64,000 bases of DNA from Leptotrichia sp. oral taxon 498 (GTDB lineage: Bacteria; Fusobacteriota; Fusobacteriia; Fusobacteriales; Leptotrichiaceae). The first letter of the stretch is position 1; each line of letters begins with the position of its first letter. The notes under the pieces were generated by a model that saw nothing but the letters and a program-made list of their open reading frames with translations, was not told the origin of the DNA and searched no databases. The stretch covers positions 1,860,001-1,924,000 of the forward strand of contig NZ_CP016753.1 of the NCBI RefSeq assembly GCF_002240055.1. The letters are read 5' to 3'. The translations under genes and the position numbers were made by a program. Of the stretch, positions 1 through 8,184 are shown one piece after another.

Positions 1-654
1 CTTTATAATTTTAGGATTTAATTCATATTTAGATAATTTCTTTTCAATTTCTTCTATATTTCCTGATAAATTTGGTAATTCATAAATAAGATTTTTTAAT
101 TCGTCTGAAATGTTTTTATTATTTTTTAAAATTATTTTTATATCATGAACATTTTTATTGTTAATGTACTCAAAAATTTTTTCTTTTATTTCATATTCAA
201 GTTCTAGGTTTTCAAAAATTGAAAAAATAAATCCAGCATGAGATAATACAAGCATATTTTTTTTGCTCATAATTTCCAAACTTTTTAGTGCAAGACTCAC
301 AATTTCAAAATTTAAAAATAACGTTTCTTTCCCAATCAGTTCAACTCCCAATTGTTCTTTTTCACTATAGCCTATATATTTAGAAGTCGTATAGATATTT
401 TCCTGATAATAAACTTTATCATATTTTAATGTTTTTTCTTTTGAAATTTTTTTTGCAACTGAAAGAGTAATATCTGGTCTAAGCGCTAATAAATTCCCGC
501 TTGGATTCATAATTGTAAGTATATTTCCTAAAATAAAATCTTTATTTTCATTATACAAATCATATTCTTCAAAATTCGGAAGAGAAATTTTTTTATAGCC
601 ATAAGAATCGTACAATTTTCGCAAGTTCAATAAGACTATATTTTTTTTGCTCAT
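1..654 (-). CDS. hisZ: ATP phosphoribosyltransferase regulatory subunit HisZ-like (C-terminus outside window)
   Basis: This is the N-terminal part (about 218 residues) of a class II aminoacyl-tRNA-synthetase-like protein, cut by the left edge. A motif LALRPDITLSVAKK near residue 65 matches the motif 2 region shared by HisS and HisZ. The N-terminal RGTxD motif of true histidyl-tRNA synthetase is absent, which favours HisZ, the regulatory partner of short-form HisG in histidine biosynthesis. The ATG at 654 has no good ribosome site. In-frame GTG codons lie at 675 and 708, and an AAGGAG sits at 713-708, so the true start may be upstream, possibly at a rare codon. A divergent HisS remains possible. 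Confidence 0.66.
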   Translation of the reverse strand, partial: MSKKNIVLLNLRKLYDSYGYKKISLPNFEEYDLYNENKDFILGNILTIMNPSGNLLALRPDITLSVAKKISKEKTLKYDKVYYQENIYTTSKYIGYSEKEQLGVELIGKETLFLNFEIVSLALKSLEIMSKKNMLVLSHAGFIFSIFENLELEYEIKEKIFEYINNKNVHDIKIILKNNKNISDELKNLIYELPNLSGNIEEIEKKLSKYELNPKIIK

Positions 655-879
655 ATTGTTAATATATTTTTTCACTTTTCTTCGTATGATAATATTACTA
701 TCACACACTCCTTTCTTAATTGATGTGACAACCTTTATTTTCAAAGTCTATTCAAAATTTATTTATAACTTATTTTATCACAAAAATTTACTTAAAACAA
801 GAAAAACAAAAAAATCAAGAATAAAAATAAAAAACTTCCAAAATAACAACATTCAGAAGTTTGTAAATTTATACATTTT

Positions 880-1788
880 TCACTGTTCACTTGAAATCAT
901 AACAGTTTTTATTTTTCTATTAAATTCGTAGCTTGAATTTATTATAATCCCCCAAATAAGTTTGAAATTTTTATCTTTTATAATATTGGTAATTCCTTGA
1001 ATGATTTTCTGTATATCTAACAATGGAACGTCATTTCCCGTTGTAAAACTTATCAAAACTCTTTTTGCATCTTGAATTTGTCCTTCAAATAAATTTTTCT
1101 TTTTTATCTGTGCTAAAATATTTTCTCCCGCTGTTTCACCAAATCCTTCTCCTACACGAATAATCGTATCTCGTGAGCGGTCTAGCACTGCTCTAATATC
1201 CAATAAATCAATATTCATAAATCCAACTTCAGTCAAAATACTTACAACACTTTCAATTCCTTCTTTAATAAGCATATTAGCTTGCCAGTAAGCTGAATTT
1301 AGTGGTTCTCTTTTGTCAATATAATTATAAAGCTTTTCATTTGGAATGATGATAAGGCTATCTGTCAACTTTTCAATCTTTCTCATTCCATCATTTGCAA
1401 TTTTCATCACATCAAATCCTTCTAGAAAAAAAGGTCTAGCTATAATTGTTATTGTAAATATCTTGAGTTTCTTAGCCACTTCTAAAATAATCGGCGTTAT
1501 TCCACTCCCAGTCGCTCCGCCAACTCCAGAAATTAAAAATAGAATATTTGTATCTTTTAAAAGTTCATAAAATTGTCCATAACATTGAAATGCAATTTTT
1601 TCCACCTGTTCTCTGCTACATTTAGCAATTCCAGTATCTAAAAAGATTTTTTGATTAGCTAAGCTTGATTCAGAGTTTTTTAGATTAGTGTCTATTGTTA
1701 TATATTCAACTTTTTTAATTTTTTCTTTAATCATATAATTGATAAAGTTAATTCCCATTCCTCCAACTCCGATAATTTTTGTTATCAT
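880..1788 (-). CDS. Short, divergent FtsZ-family GTPase
   Basis: This is a 302-residue tubulin/FtsZ homologue. The nucleotide-binding GVGG lies at residues 7-10. The tubulin signature loop reads GVGGATGSG at 88-96 instead of the usual GGGTGTG. ARPFFLEG near 117 and SLIIIPNEKL near 144 match FtsZ core motifs. The T7 catalytic loop NxDxxD is intact (NIDLLD, 192-197), so GTP hydrolysis across a filament interface is plausible. The protein ends just after the core beta strand near 295. It therefore lacks the linker and C-terminal peptide by which FtsZ binds FtsA and other partners. It may be the cell-division FtsZ of this lineage or a paralogue. The start ATG is about 16 nt from GGAGG, which is long. 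Confidence 0.85.
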   Translation of the reverse strand: MITKIIGVGGMGINFINYMIKEKIKKVEYITIDTNLKNSESSLANQKIFLDTGIAKCSREQVEKIAFQCYGQFYELLKDTNILFLISGVGGATGSGITPIILEVAKKLKIFTITIIARPFFLEGFDVMKIANDGMRKIEKLTDSLIIIPNEKLYNYIDKREPLNSAYWQANMLIKEGIESVVSILTEVGFMNIDLLDIRAVLDRSRDTIIRVGEGFGETAGENILAQIKKKNLFEGQIQDAKRVLISFTTGNDVPLLDIQKIIQGITNIIKDKNFKLIWGIIINSSYEFNRKIKTVMISSEQ

Positions 1789-1902
1789 AGTATTTTTTCA
1801 TTTTCCTCCTTTCTTTATTTTTATTAAATTGATATTTTTTGATTTTTGACTATTTTATTTTATCAGAAAAATGTAGTATTTGTCTATTGTTTTTTTAATA
1901 AT

Positions 1903-1914
1903 GTCCGATAATAT
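1903..1914 (+). repeat. Copy of a GTCCGATAATAT motif
   Basis: This is the partner of the copy at 32744. It lies between the divergent FtsZ-like and membrane protein genes. Confidence 0.4.
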
Positions 1915-1976
1915 TTTTTAATATCTATTATTTAAATTTTGATGTCTATGTCTAGTAATTATTTGTAAAAATATGG

Positions 1977-1982
1977 TATAAT
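1977..1982 (+). promoter_or_regulatory. Extended -10 promoter for the membrane protein gene at 2023
   Basis: TATAAT is preceded by TGG (extended -10) 41 bases before the ATG. No convincing -35 is seen. Confidence 0.6.
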
Positions 1983-2022
1983 ACTAAAAAAGTCAAATAT
2001 GATATGAAAGGAGATAATTAAA

Positions 2023-2802
2023 ATGGATTTTGAAAATTTGAAAAATAAATTAGATAAGGGATATTTCAAACTAAGCGATTATTTTAACGATTCTTTTGAT
2101 ATTTTTAAACATCTTTTAAAAAAAGAAAAAAAATTTATTGCATTCTTTTTTGTCTCTTATTTAGTCTTACAAATTATTTTACTTTGTATTGAAAATATGA
2201 AACTAGAAATCAATGATTTTACACTTATATTTTTATTATTTTTACAAATAATTATAAATTCAGCTGGCATTCAAAAAGTTGGAAATCTTATAGAAATTAA
2301 TAACCAAAAAATTTTGTTTTTTAGAACAATTAAGAAAAGTTTTTTAATTTTCTTTTATATAATGGTAATCAGCATTATTTTAGCTTTTGTAAATATTCCT
2401 ATGATTGATATTTTAATTATTTTATTTTTATTTTTCAATTTCTTATTTTTTGTACATTTACTTTATTTAAGGGATTTAGATTTTGTTCAGACTATAAAAT
2501 ATAGTTTTTATTTGTGCAAAGGGAATCGAATTAGATTACTTGTGCCAATTATAATTTTAATTTTATTTTTTTATTTTATATTTCTACCAATAAAATTCAT
2601 TTTTGGAATAATTCCTAATACTTCTATTTTAGGATTTATTTTTAAAATTTTTTTAACTATATTCTCTAGTTCATTTAACCTGCTTCTACTTACTATGGCA
2701 ACATTAATTTTCTTGAATGTGCTTTACATGGATTTAAAAAATATAAAAAAAGAAAACTCTGTTTCTGAAATTAAAAATAAAAATGACACAGATTTTCAGT
2801 AA
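2023..2802 (+). CDS. Multi-spanning membrane protein of unknown function
   Basis: This 259-residue protein is not recognised. It has a hydrophilic N-terminus of about 38 residues, then about six hydrophobic stretches (roughly 39-57, 66-85, 105-127, 128-147, 170-192, 205-235) and a charged, Lys/Asn-rich C-terminal tail. The layout resembles YciC/DUF975-type integral membrane proteins of Firmicutes and Fusobacteria, but no diagnostic motif was seen. The ribosome site AAAGGAGAT stands 8 bases before the ATG. It is a single gene behind its own extended -10 promoter, followed by an independent promoter for the next gene. Confidence 0.7.
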   Translation: MDFENLKNKLDKGYFKLSDYFNDSFDIFKHLLKKEKKFIAFFFVSYLVLQIILLCIENMKLEINDFTLIFLLFLQIIINSAGIQKVGNLIEINNQKILFFRTIKKSFLIFFYIMVISIILAFVNIPMIDILIILFLFFNFLFFVHLLYLRDLDFVQTIKYSFYLCKGNRIRLLVPIIILILFFYFIFLPIKFIFGIIPNTSILGFIFKIFLTIFSSSFNLLLLTMATLIFLNVLYMDLKNIKKENSVSEIKNKNDTDFQ

Positions 2803-2861
2803 TAACTAAGTTTTAGTGAAAAAATCTAAGTTAATTATAATTTTTTCTTGTTATAATATAT

Positions 2862-2867
2862 TATAAG
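2862..2867 (+). promoter_or_regulatory. Extended -10 promoter for the YwqK-like gene at 2883
   Basis: TATAAT preceded by TGT lies only 16 bases before the ATG, so the 5' leader must be very short. AAAGGAGG fills most of it. Confidence 0.55.
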
Positions 2868-2882
2868 ATAAAAGGAGGAAAA

Positions 2883-3794
2883 ATGTTAAAATTTAAAAAA
2901 TCAATATTAGTTTTATTTTCATTTTTAGTGCTTGGAAGTTTTTCATTTGCCGCTTACAACACTAATGCCAGAGCTAAAAGAACCAGCGAATATTCAAGCG
3001 GTTCTGCAAGAGCTATGTCTTCATACTATGGAACAATTTCAAATGTAAATGTTTCTGGAAATACTGCCACAATAAGGGAAACGGGACAGCCTTTCACAGG
3101 AAATTACATTGAATACAGTGAAATTGGCGCAGTGAGAACTATAAGACCTTATAAAAATGGAATTTTAGATGGTGTAATGTACTTGTATTATGATAATGGA
3201 AATTTGTTAAAAGTTACAAATTACACAAATGGAAATAAAGATGGAGAAGAAATCGAGTTTTATGGAAATGGATATTCAAAATCAATAAAGATTTATAGAA
3301 ACGGTGTCCTAAATGGCATTGCTTACGATTTTGATGAGTTTGGAAGACCTGCAGGCTCAGTAGAATATGTAAACAACTTAAAAAACGGAAAAGAAGTAAA
3401 AATTTCAAACGGTGTTGTAATTGCTGAGAGTATTTATCAATATGGAAGATTAAATGGACCTGTAACTTTATACTACACAAATGGAACAGTTCGAATGACA
3501 GGAAATTACACTTCAAATTTAAGAAATGGTCAATGGACTTGGAACTATGAAAATGGTTCAAAAAGATTGATCGAAAGCTATAACAATGGAATAATTTACC
3601 AAGTTGCTGGATACAATAGGGACGGTTCAAAAGAACGTGAAATAAAATTATCTAATGGAAGTGGAGAATTTACCCAATATTATAGCAATGGAAAAGTAAA
3701 AGCAAAAGGAACTTTGAGAAATTATAAGCCTTATGGAAACTGGAATTTTTATAATAGTCAAGGTTATGTAACTGATACACAAGGGTTTTATTAA
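2883..3794 (+). CDS. Secreted YwqK/MORN-like repeat protein
   Basis: This 303-residue exported protein has a signal peptide (MLKFKKSILVLFSF, hydrophobic to about residue 22, cleavage after SFA). The rest is at least eight repeats of about 22 residues with a core of aromatic-x-NG-x-hydrophobic-x(5-7)-Y-x-NG-x-xxG, such as YYDNGNLLKVTNYTNG. These are MORN-variant repeats of the kind annotated as YwqK-family antitoxin. That label comes from a Bacillus locus and says little about function here; no toxin gene is adjacent. A surface or periplasmic binding role is a reasonable inference. AAAGGAGG precedes the ATG by 5 bases. A distant relative lies at 61306 in this window. Confidence 0.8.
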   Translation: MLKFKKSILVLFSFLVLGSFSFAAYNTNARAKRTSEYSSGSARAMSSYYGTISNVNVSGNTATIRETGQPFTGNYIEYSEIGAVRTIRPYKNGILDGVMYLYYDNGNLLKVTNYTNGNKDGEEIEFYGNGYSKSIKIYRNGVLNGIAYDFDEFGRPAGSVEYVNNLKNGKEVKISNGVVIAESIYQYGRLNGPVTLYYTNGTVRMTGNYTSNLRNGQWTWNYENGSKRLIESYNNGIIYQVAGYNRDGSKEREIKLSNGSGEFTQYYSNGKVKAKGTLRNYKPYGNWNFYNSQGYVTDTQGFY

Positions 3795-3818
3795 AAAAAT
3801 TTCATCAAAATAAATTTT

Positions 3819-3847
3819 TTGTCCTTTTTTTTAAAATATGCTATAAT
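3819..3847 (+). promoter_or_regulatory. Promoter for the small secreted protein gene at 3898
   Basis: TTGTCC (3819-3824) and TATAAT (3842-3847) are separated by 17 bases, and TGC precedes the -10, making it an extended -10. Confidence 0.65.
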
Positions 3848-3897
3848 ATATTTAAATATAATTAAAATTATTTTATATTTTAAAGGAGGATTTTAGA

Positions 3898-4248
3898 ATG
3901 AAAAAATTAATATTCTTTATTTTACTTTTTACAAGTGTTCTAACATTTTCAGAGTTAAAAGATGGAACTTATTCAGTTGAAAAAAAATATGATGCTAATT
4001 ATGCAACTTTTGTAAAATTGATAGTAAAAAACAATAAAGTCATCGGAGCTCAATATGATAAAAAAAATTCTCAAGGAAAATTATACTCAATGGACAATCC
4101 GACATTTAGAGATCAGTCACTTGCCATTTCAAGAAAATTTGTAAGTACACAAAGTGTCAATGACATAAGTGATTCAAACTTTAGAGAACTTGTAAAGTTT
4201 TTATTGGAAAAAGCAAATAACGGTCAAACAGGCGATTTTAAAAAATAG
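3898..4248 (+). CDS. Small secreted FMN_bind-like protein without an intact flavinylation motif
   Basis: This 116-residue protein has a signal peptide (residues 1-19, ending TFS). The mature part begins DGTYSVEKKYDANYATFVKLIV, and the layout of a DGxY strand, a strand KLIVKNNKVIGAQY and a downstream FR region resembles FMN_bind domains of extracellular electron-transfer and Rnf/NqrC-type flavoproteins. The usual S/T-G-A-T/S site for covalent FMN attachment is not present; the equivalent region reads STQSVNDIS. It may bind another ligand or be a structural relative only. AAAGGAGG precedes the ATG by 7-8 bases and it has its own promoter. Confidence 0.6.
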   Translation: MKKLIFFILLFTSVLTFSELKDGTYSVEKKYDANYATFVKLIVKNNKVIGAQYDKKNSQGKLYSMDNPTFRDQSLAISRKFVSTQSVNDISDSNFRELVKFLLEKANNGQTGDFKK

Positions 4249-4282
4249 CAAATTTTAAAACTTTAAAGCAAGGAGGTATTTA

Positions 4283-5188
4283 ATGAATTTAACAAATGAA
4301 GACGAATCTACTGGTTTTGCAAGTACTGTTGCAACTACAAAACTTGGTAGTGCAGTCTGCAAAACAGTTTTACCAAATGTTCCTCTTCAATCGCTTGATA
4401 TTATTGAGAGAAGCATTCAAAAAAAATATCGCTCAGAACTTTGGTCGCCATTTATTCGTGGACTAAAAGAATTTGAGCTGGTAAAAGACGGCGATAAGAT
4501 TGCTGTGGCAGTTTCTGGTGGAAAAGACAGCCTTTTACTCTCAAAATTATTTCAAGAATTAAAAAGAGCTAGTAAAACAAATTTTGAAGTCGTGTTTATT
4601 TCATTGAACCCTGGTTTTAACGAAATAAATTTGCAAAATTTTAAAAAAAATCTAAAACATTTAAATATCCCTTGTGAAATTTATGATGACAATATCTTTG
4701 AAATTGCAGAAAAAATCGCAAAAGACTATCCCTGCTATATGTGTGCTAAAATGCGGCGTGGCAGCCTTTATACAAAAGCAACTTCACTTGGCTGCAATAA
4801 ACTTGCGCTTGGACATCATTTTGACGACGTTATTGAAACAACTCTTATGAGCATGTTTTATATGGGAAAATTTGAAACTATGCTACCAAAATTAAAGTCC
4901 GATAATTTTAATATAGAATTGATCCGTCCTCTATTTTATGTTGAAGAAAAGGCAATCATAAAATGGGTAAGAAATAACGGAATCCTTCCGATGAACTGCG
5001 GCTGTACAGTCGCTGCCGAAAAAACTTCAAGCAAACGCCGTGAAACAAAGGAATTAATTGCACAGCTTGTAAAAAATAATCCAGACATAAAAAAACGAAT
5101 AATTCAATCAACACAGAATGTGAATTTGGAAAAAATATTAGGCTGGAAAGATTCAAACGGAAAATACTCGTATTTGGACAAATTTTAA
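4283..5188 (+). CDS. ttcA: tRNA 2-thiocytidine biosynthesis protein TtcA-like
   Basis: This 301-residue PP-loop ATPase is predicted to thiolate cytidine 32 of certain tRNAs, adenylating the base and using an Fe-S cluster for sulfur transfer. The PP-loop SGGKDS lies near residue 79. The cluster-ligand CxxC is in YPCYMCAKMRRG near 152-162, and GHHFDDVIET near 177 is a TtcA/TilS core motif. A third cysteine is available in NCGCTVAAEK near 240. About 60 residues precede the PP-loop, including a Ser/Thr-rich start that is longer than in E. coli TtcA. AGGAGG lies 6 bases from the ATG. The DUF4911-like gene follows after 18 bases and probably shares the transcript. Confidence 0.85.
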   Translation: MNLTNEDESTGFASTVATTKLGSAVCKTVLPNVPLQSLDIIERSIQKKYRSELWSPFIRGLKEFELVKDGDKIAVAVSGGKDSLLLSKLFQELKRASKTNFEVVFISLNPGFNEINLQNFKKNLKHLNIPCEIYDDNIFEIAEKIAKDYPCYMCAKMRRGSLYTKATSLGCNKLALGHHFDDVIETTLMSMFYMGKFETMLPKLKSDNFNIELIRPLFYVEEKAIIKWVRNNGILPMNCGCTVAAEKTSSKRRETKELIAQLVKNNPDIKKRIIQSTQNVNLEKILGWKDSNGKYSYLDKF

Positions 5189-5206
5189 GGAGAAAGGCTG
5201 AAAAAT

Positions 5207-5467
5207 ATGGAAAATAATGAAAAAGAAATGAAAAGCTGGGAATACATCATTCAAACAAAAAAAGAACATATTGACTTTATTAATAAAATCATAGAAGCAT
5301 ACGATGGCTTAGGAAATGTGAGAACTCTTGATAACCAGAACGGTTTAATAAAGATTCTTACAAATTCATATCTTTTAGATGATATGGATAAAGCGATTGA
5401 AACGTTAAAACAAAAAAATATCGAAATGGAAGTACTAGAAAAAAGAGAATGGCTTGGAGTGTTATAA
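5207..5467 (+). CDS. DUF4911-like small protein
   Basis: This 86-residue soluble protein has one predicted ferredoxin-like alpha/beta fold: a strand WEYIIQTKKEHIDFINKII, then YDGLGNVRTLDNQNGLIKI, then a helix and a final strand. The pattern fits the small DUF4911 family found in Fusobacteria and Clostridia; this is recalled by pattern, not searched. It lies 18 bases after ttcA and ends in an intrinsic terminator whose stem overlaps its last codons, so it is the last gene of the ttcA transcript. Its function is unknown. A role as an RNA-binding or regulatory partner of TtcA would be a guess. Confidence 0.65.
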   Translation: MENNEKEMKSWEYIIQTKKEHIDFINKIIEAYDGLGNVRTLDNQNGLIKILTNSYLLDDMDKAIETLKQKNIEMEVLEKREWLGVL

Positions 5468-5480
5468 TTCCAAGCCTTTT
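5451..5480 (+). terminator. Intrinsic terminator after the DUF4911-like gene
   Basis: GGCTTGGA (5451-5458) pairs with TCCAAGCC (5469-5476) and is followed by TTTT. The left arm lies inside the last codons of the gene. Confidence 0.75.
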
Positions 5481-5528
5481 ATAATTCAAATATAATAATC
5501 AAAAAATAGCTTATAAACTAAGATTAAT

Positions 5529-5732
5529 TTATTTACACTTTTTTTCTTTTTTATCTTCTACATTTTTATCATCAGCCTCTGAGTCAATTCCAGAAACTGA
5601 CTTTTTAAATTCCCGAATCATTTTTCCTATAGCCTCTCCCAGTTCAGGCAGTCTTTTAGGTCCAAAAATAAGCAATGCACCAAGTATTAGAACTATAAGT
5701 CCCGGTGCTCCTATATCTTGAAAAATTCCCAT
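5529..5732 (-). CDS. tatA: Sec-independent (Tat) translocase subunit TatA/E
   Basis: This 67-residue protein has the TatA layout: a short periplasmic N-terminus, a transmembrane helix (about 8-22, GAPGLIVLILGALLIFG), the FGPKRLPELG hinge motif, an amphipathic helix to about 45 and a Lys/Asp-rich tail. TatA oligomers form the protein-conducting path of the twin-arginine translocase. The gene follows tatC by two bases and ends the efeO-efeB-efeU-tatC-tatA operon. No separate TatB is seen, so this is a minimal TatAC system in which one TatA-type protein may do both jobs. Confidence 0.93.
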   Translation of the reverse strand: MGIFQDIGAPGLIVLILGALLIFGPKRLPELGEAIGKMIREFKKSVSGIDSEADDKNVEDKKEKKCK

Positions 5733-5734
5733 TT

Positions 5735-6448
5735 TTAATCATCCCTCCTTCTTTTGTAGACATATTTACAAACAGAAATACTCACTTCATAAAGTAAAAT
5801 TAATGGTGCCGCCATCGTTAAATCGCTTATAAAGTCAGCTGGCGTCAAAACGACTGCAATTACCAGTAAAATAAAGTAGCCATATCGCCTGTTTTTTATT
5901 AAATATTGCGGTGTCAAGATATGCAGCGATGTTAGAAATGCCACAACAACAGGCAATTCAAATATTACAGCAAGCGGTAATGATGTATGTAATACAAATA
6001 TTAAATAATTATTTGCTGTAAGCTGAATATTAAACAAATCTTTACCAAAAGATAGTAAAACATTTAGTAATGCAGGTGTTACTATAAAAAATCCAAAAGA
6101 AAGTCCTGTAACAAATAATATAAAAGTTGCAGGCACATAAGATAAAATTGCCTTAGCTTCCTTTTCCTTAAGAGCAGGACGAATAAAAGCCCATATTTGA
6201 TAACTTGTAAAAGGCAATGTCAAACTAAAAGCACATATTCCAGCCAACATTAAATAAATGCTCAAAATATCATTAGGCCCAAGAACTATGAGCTTCTGCT
6301 TAAATGAAGCCGTCAGTAATTTGTAAATATCGGAACAAAATAGCAAACTTACTAAAAAAGCTGCAATAAAAAATATAATTGTAATAATGAGTCTTTTCCT
6401 AAATTCGCTCAAATGTTCCACAAGCGTCTGTTCATCAATTTTAGCCAT
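5735..6448 (-). CDS. tatC: Sec-independent (Tat) translocase subunit TatC
   Basis: This 237-residue membrane protein has six predicted transmembrane helices. The conserved N-terminal motif LVEHLSEFRKRL (residues 10-21) is the TatC site that docks twin-arginine signal peptides, and FELPVV near 163 lies in the conserved third-periplasmic-loop region. Its position in the same operon as the twin-arginine protein EfeB suggests that this Tat system exports that peroxidase, as in other bacteria with linked efeB-tatAC genes. It lies 35 bases after efeU. Confidence 0.95.
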   Translation of the reverse strand: MAKIDEQTLVEHLSEFRKRLIITIIFFIAAFLVSLLFCSDIYKLLTASFKQKLIVLGPNDILSIYLMLAGICAFSLTLPFTSYQIWAFIRPALKEKEAKAILSYVPATFILFVTGLSFGFFIVTPALLNVLLSFGKDLFNIQLTANNYLIFVLHTSLPLAVIFELPVVVAFLTSLHILTPQYLIKNRRYGYFILLVIAVVLTPADFISDLTMAAPLILLYEVSISVCKYVYKRRRDD

Positions 6449-6483
6449 TCTATTCCTTTCCGATATTTTATCTTTTAAAATTT

Positions 6484-8184
6484 TTATTTATCTTTTCTCT
6501 TTTTTATCAATGCAGCAATCACGATAATCACAATTAAAATTAATTGACTAATAAATACTTCCATATTTGCATAAATTCCCAAAATTTCTATTGTAGGTAT
6601 AAAATGAACTACATGTAACGGTAAAATCCCCACAACTTGCAACATGTGAATACTTGTTCCAAGCATTTTAAATGCAAGGAAATAAATTGTCCACGTAAGT
6701 ACAAAAAACACTTGATGTATTTTTATTTTTGAAGAAGCGTATATTAAAACAAGTGCAATTACAATTAATATCAATACCGCACTTATAATACCGATAATCA
6801 AATTCTGCAATGAAATTAATGGTAAAATTCCTACATAAAACAATATTGTTTCTGCTCCTTCTCTAAATACCGCAAGAAAACTAAGTACAAACATTGACAC
6901 AAAACTTCCTGTACTTAATACAATATCCATTTTTCTGTCAATATAATCTTTCCAAGATTTTAAGGATGATTTACTATGCAGCCAAAATCCAATCCCAATC
7001 ATCATTATAACCGCAAAAATTCCTACAAATCCTTCCAGAATTTCACGATTTGTTCCTGAAGATACCCCAGGAAATAAAGCCTGAAGAGCAAATGCTATTA
7101 CCACACTTGCCAAAATTCCAGCAGCAGCTCCTGCGTACACCCAACGTAATCCTTTTTTCTGATTTGCAGCTTTCAGGCTGCTTACCAATGCCAGAACGAT
7201 AAGAAGTGCCTCCACACCTTCACGAAGAAGTATAAACATTGCATCAATAAACGTATATTGTGCTTTTGTATCAATTTGTGATAATTCTGTAATTAATCCT
7301 TGTAATTGTTCCTGATACTCTTTTTCGCTACCTTTTACCATGATTATTGGAGTCTGTGTTTCCACTTTTGTATATAAAGCTGAATTTCTCGTACTTACAT
7401 CGCCTTCAACCGTAGGCCATACCTGAATAAACTCTTTCACTTTTGACTGACCTTTAGATTTATTTCCATTTTTAAAGGCTTCCAACGCATCTTTCAGCAT
7501 ATCTACAGCTTCTTTTAGTGTAATTGTGCTTGAAATATTATTTTCTATCTTTTTGCCATCTAAATAGTCTTGTATTGTTGATTTCAAGTCATTAAAAGAA
7601 TTTATTGTGTTGTCATAATCAAATGGTTCCACTTCCATCGAACTTCTCAAAAACGACATCGCAGTTTCTACTTTCCCATAGTAAGGAATACTTCTGCTTC
7701 TGATAAAACTTTCATTTCTTGTCCAGACACCATTAAATTTCAAATATTCTTTTTTCATAAGTTCCACATCTTTAGATTGAATTGCTTTTTCCAGCATATC
7801 TAAAGCAGGATTCATTCTTGACTGGAATTTTTTCTTTTCTGCATTATCGTCAACAGGATTCTGCTCCTTTTCAAAAGCTAGTAATGCTATTGTAACTTCT
7901 CTCAGGTCATCTTCTGACAATACAGCTTTTTCTTTATTTAAAAGTTCCTGTACCTTTTTCCCTTGCGTAGAATCAGCATTTTTAACCTTTTTAAATTCAT
8001 CTCTTACTTCAGAAAAAAGTTTTTTTGCTTCATTTTGGTTATTATTTTTTATTGCCGTTGTTGTGTCTGTAATTTTTATGTAAAGTCCGCTATAGCTTTC
8101 TTCTGCAATAATATTCACGAAGAATAGCATAAAGCACAAAAATAGCATTGTACTTATTTTTTTATTCAAATAATTTCTGCCCAA
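6484..8184 (-). CDS. efeU: FTR1/EfeU-family iron permease with large N-terminal extracytoplasmic domain
   Basis: This 566-residue protein has a signal/anchor (residues 9-27), a helical extracytoplasmic domain of about 290 residues, then a seven-helix FTR1 permease. The two RExxE iron-binding motifs are visible as REGVE near 317 and REGAE near 442. E. coli EfeU lacks the long N-terminal domain, but Gram-positive relatives often carry one. Together with EfeB and EfeO it forms a high-affinity ferrous/ferric iron uptake system. The start overlaps the end of efeB by 23 bases, which points to translational coupling. Confidence 0.92.
   Translation of the reverse strand: MGRNYLNKKISTMLFLCFMLFFVNIIAEESYSGLYIKITDTTTAIKNNNQNEAKKLFSEVRDEFKKVKNADSTQGKKVQELLNKEKAVLSEDDLREVTIALLAFEKEQNPVDDNAEKKKFQSRMNPALDMLEKAIQSKDVELMKKEYLKFNGVWTRNESFIRSRSIPYYGKVETAMSFLRSSMEVEPFDYDNTINSFNDLKSTIQDYLDGKKIENNISSTITLKEAVDMLKDALEAFKNGNKSKGQSKVKEFIQVWPTVEGDVSTRNSALYTKVETQTPIIMVKGSEKEYQEQLQGLITELSQIDTKAQYTFIDAMFILLREGVEALLIVLALVSSLKAANQKKGLRWVYAGAAAGILASVVIAFALQALFPGVSSGTNREILEGFVGIFAVIMMIGIGFWLHSKSSLKSWKDYIDRKMDIVLSTGSFVSMFVLSFLAVFREGAETILFYVGILPLISLQNLIIGIISAVLILIVIALVLIYASSKIKIHQVFFVLTWTIYFLAFKMLGTSIHMLQVVGILPLHVVHFIPTIEILGIYANMEVFISQLILIVIIVIAALIKKRKDK

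Noticed and set aside
647-931. 94-codon open frame on the plus strand between the HisZ and FtsZ-like genes
   Set aside because: It is low-complexity Ile/Phe/Lys/Asn sequence, overlaps both flanking genes and lacks a ribosome site.
1744-1801. Short upstream frame starting MKKYYDNK overlapping the FtsZ-like start
   Set aside because: It is only 17 codons and its ATG is too close to the GGAGG site. It could influence translation but is not supported as a gene.
3214-3630. 138-codon open frame on the minus strand inside the YwqK-like gene
   Set aside because: It is a His/Leu/Phe-rich mirror of the Asn/Gly/Tyr-rich repeats, with no ribosome site.
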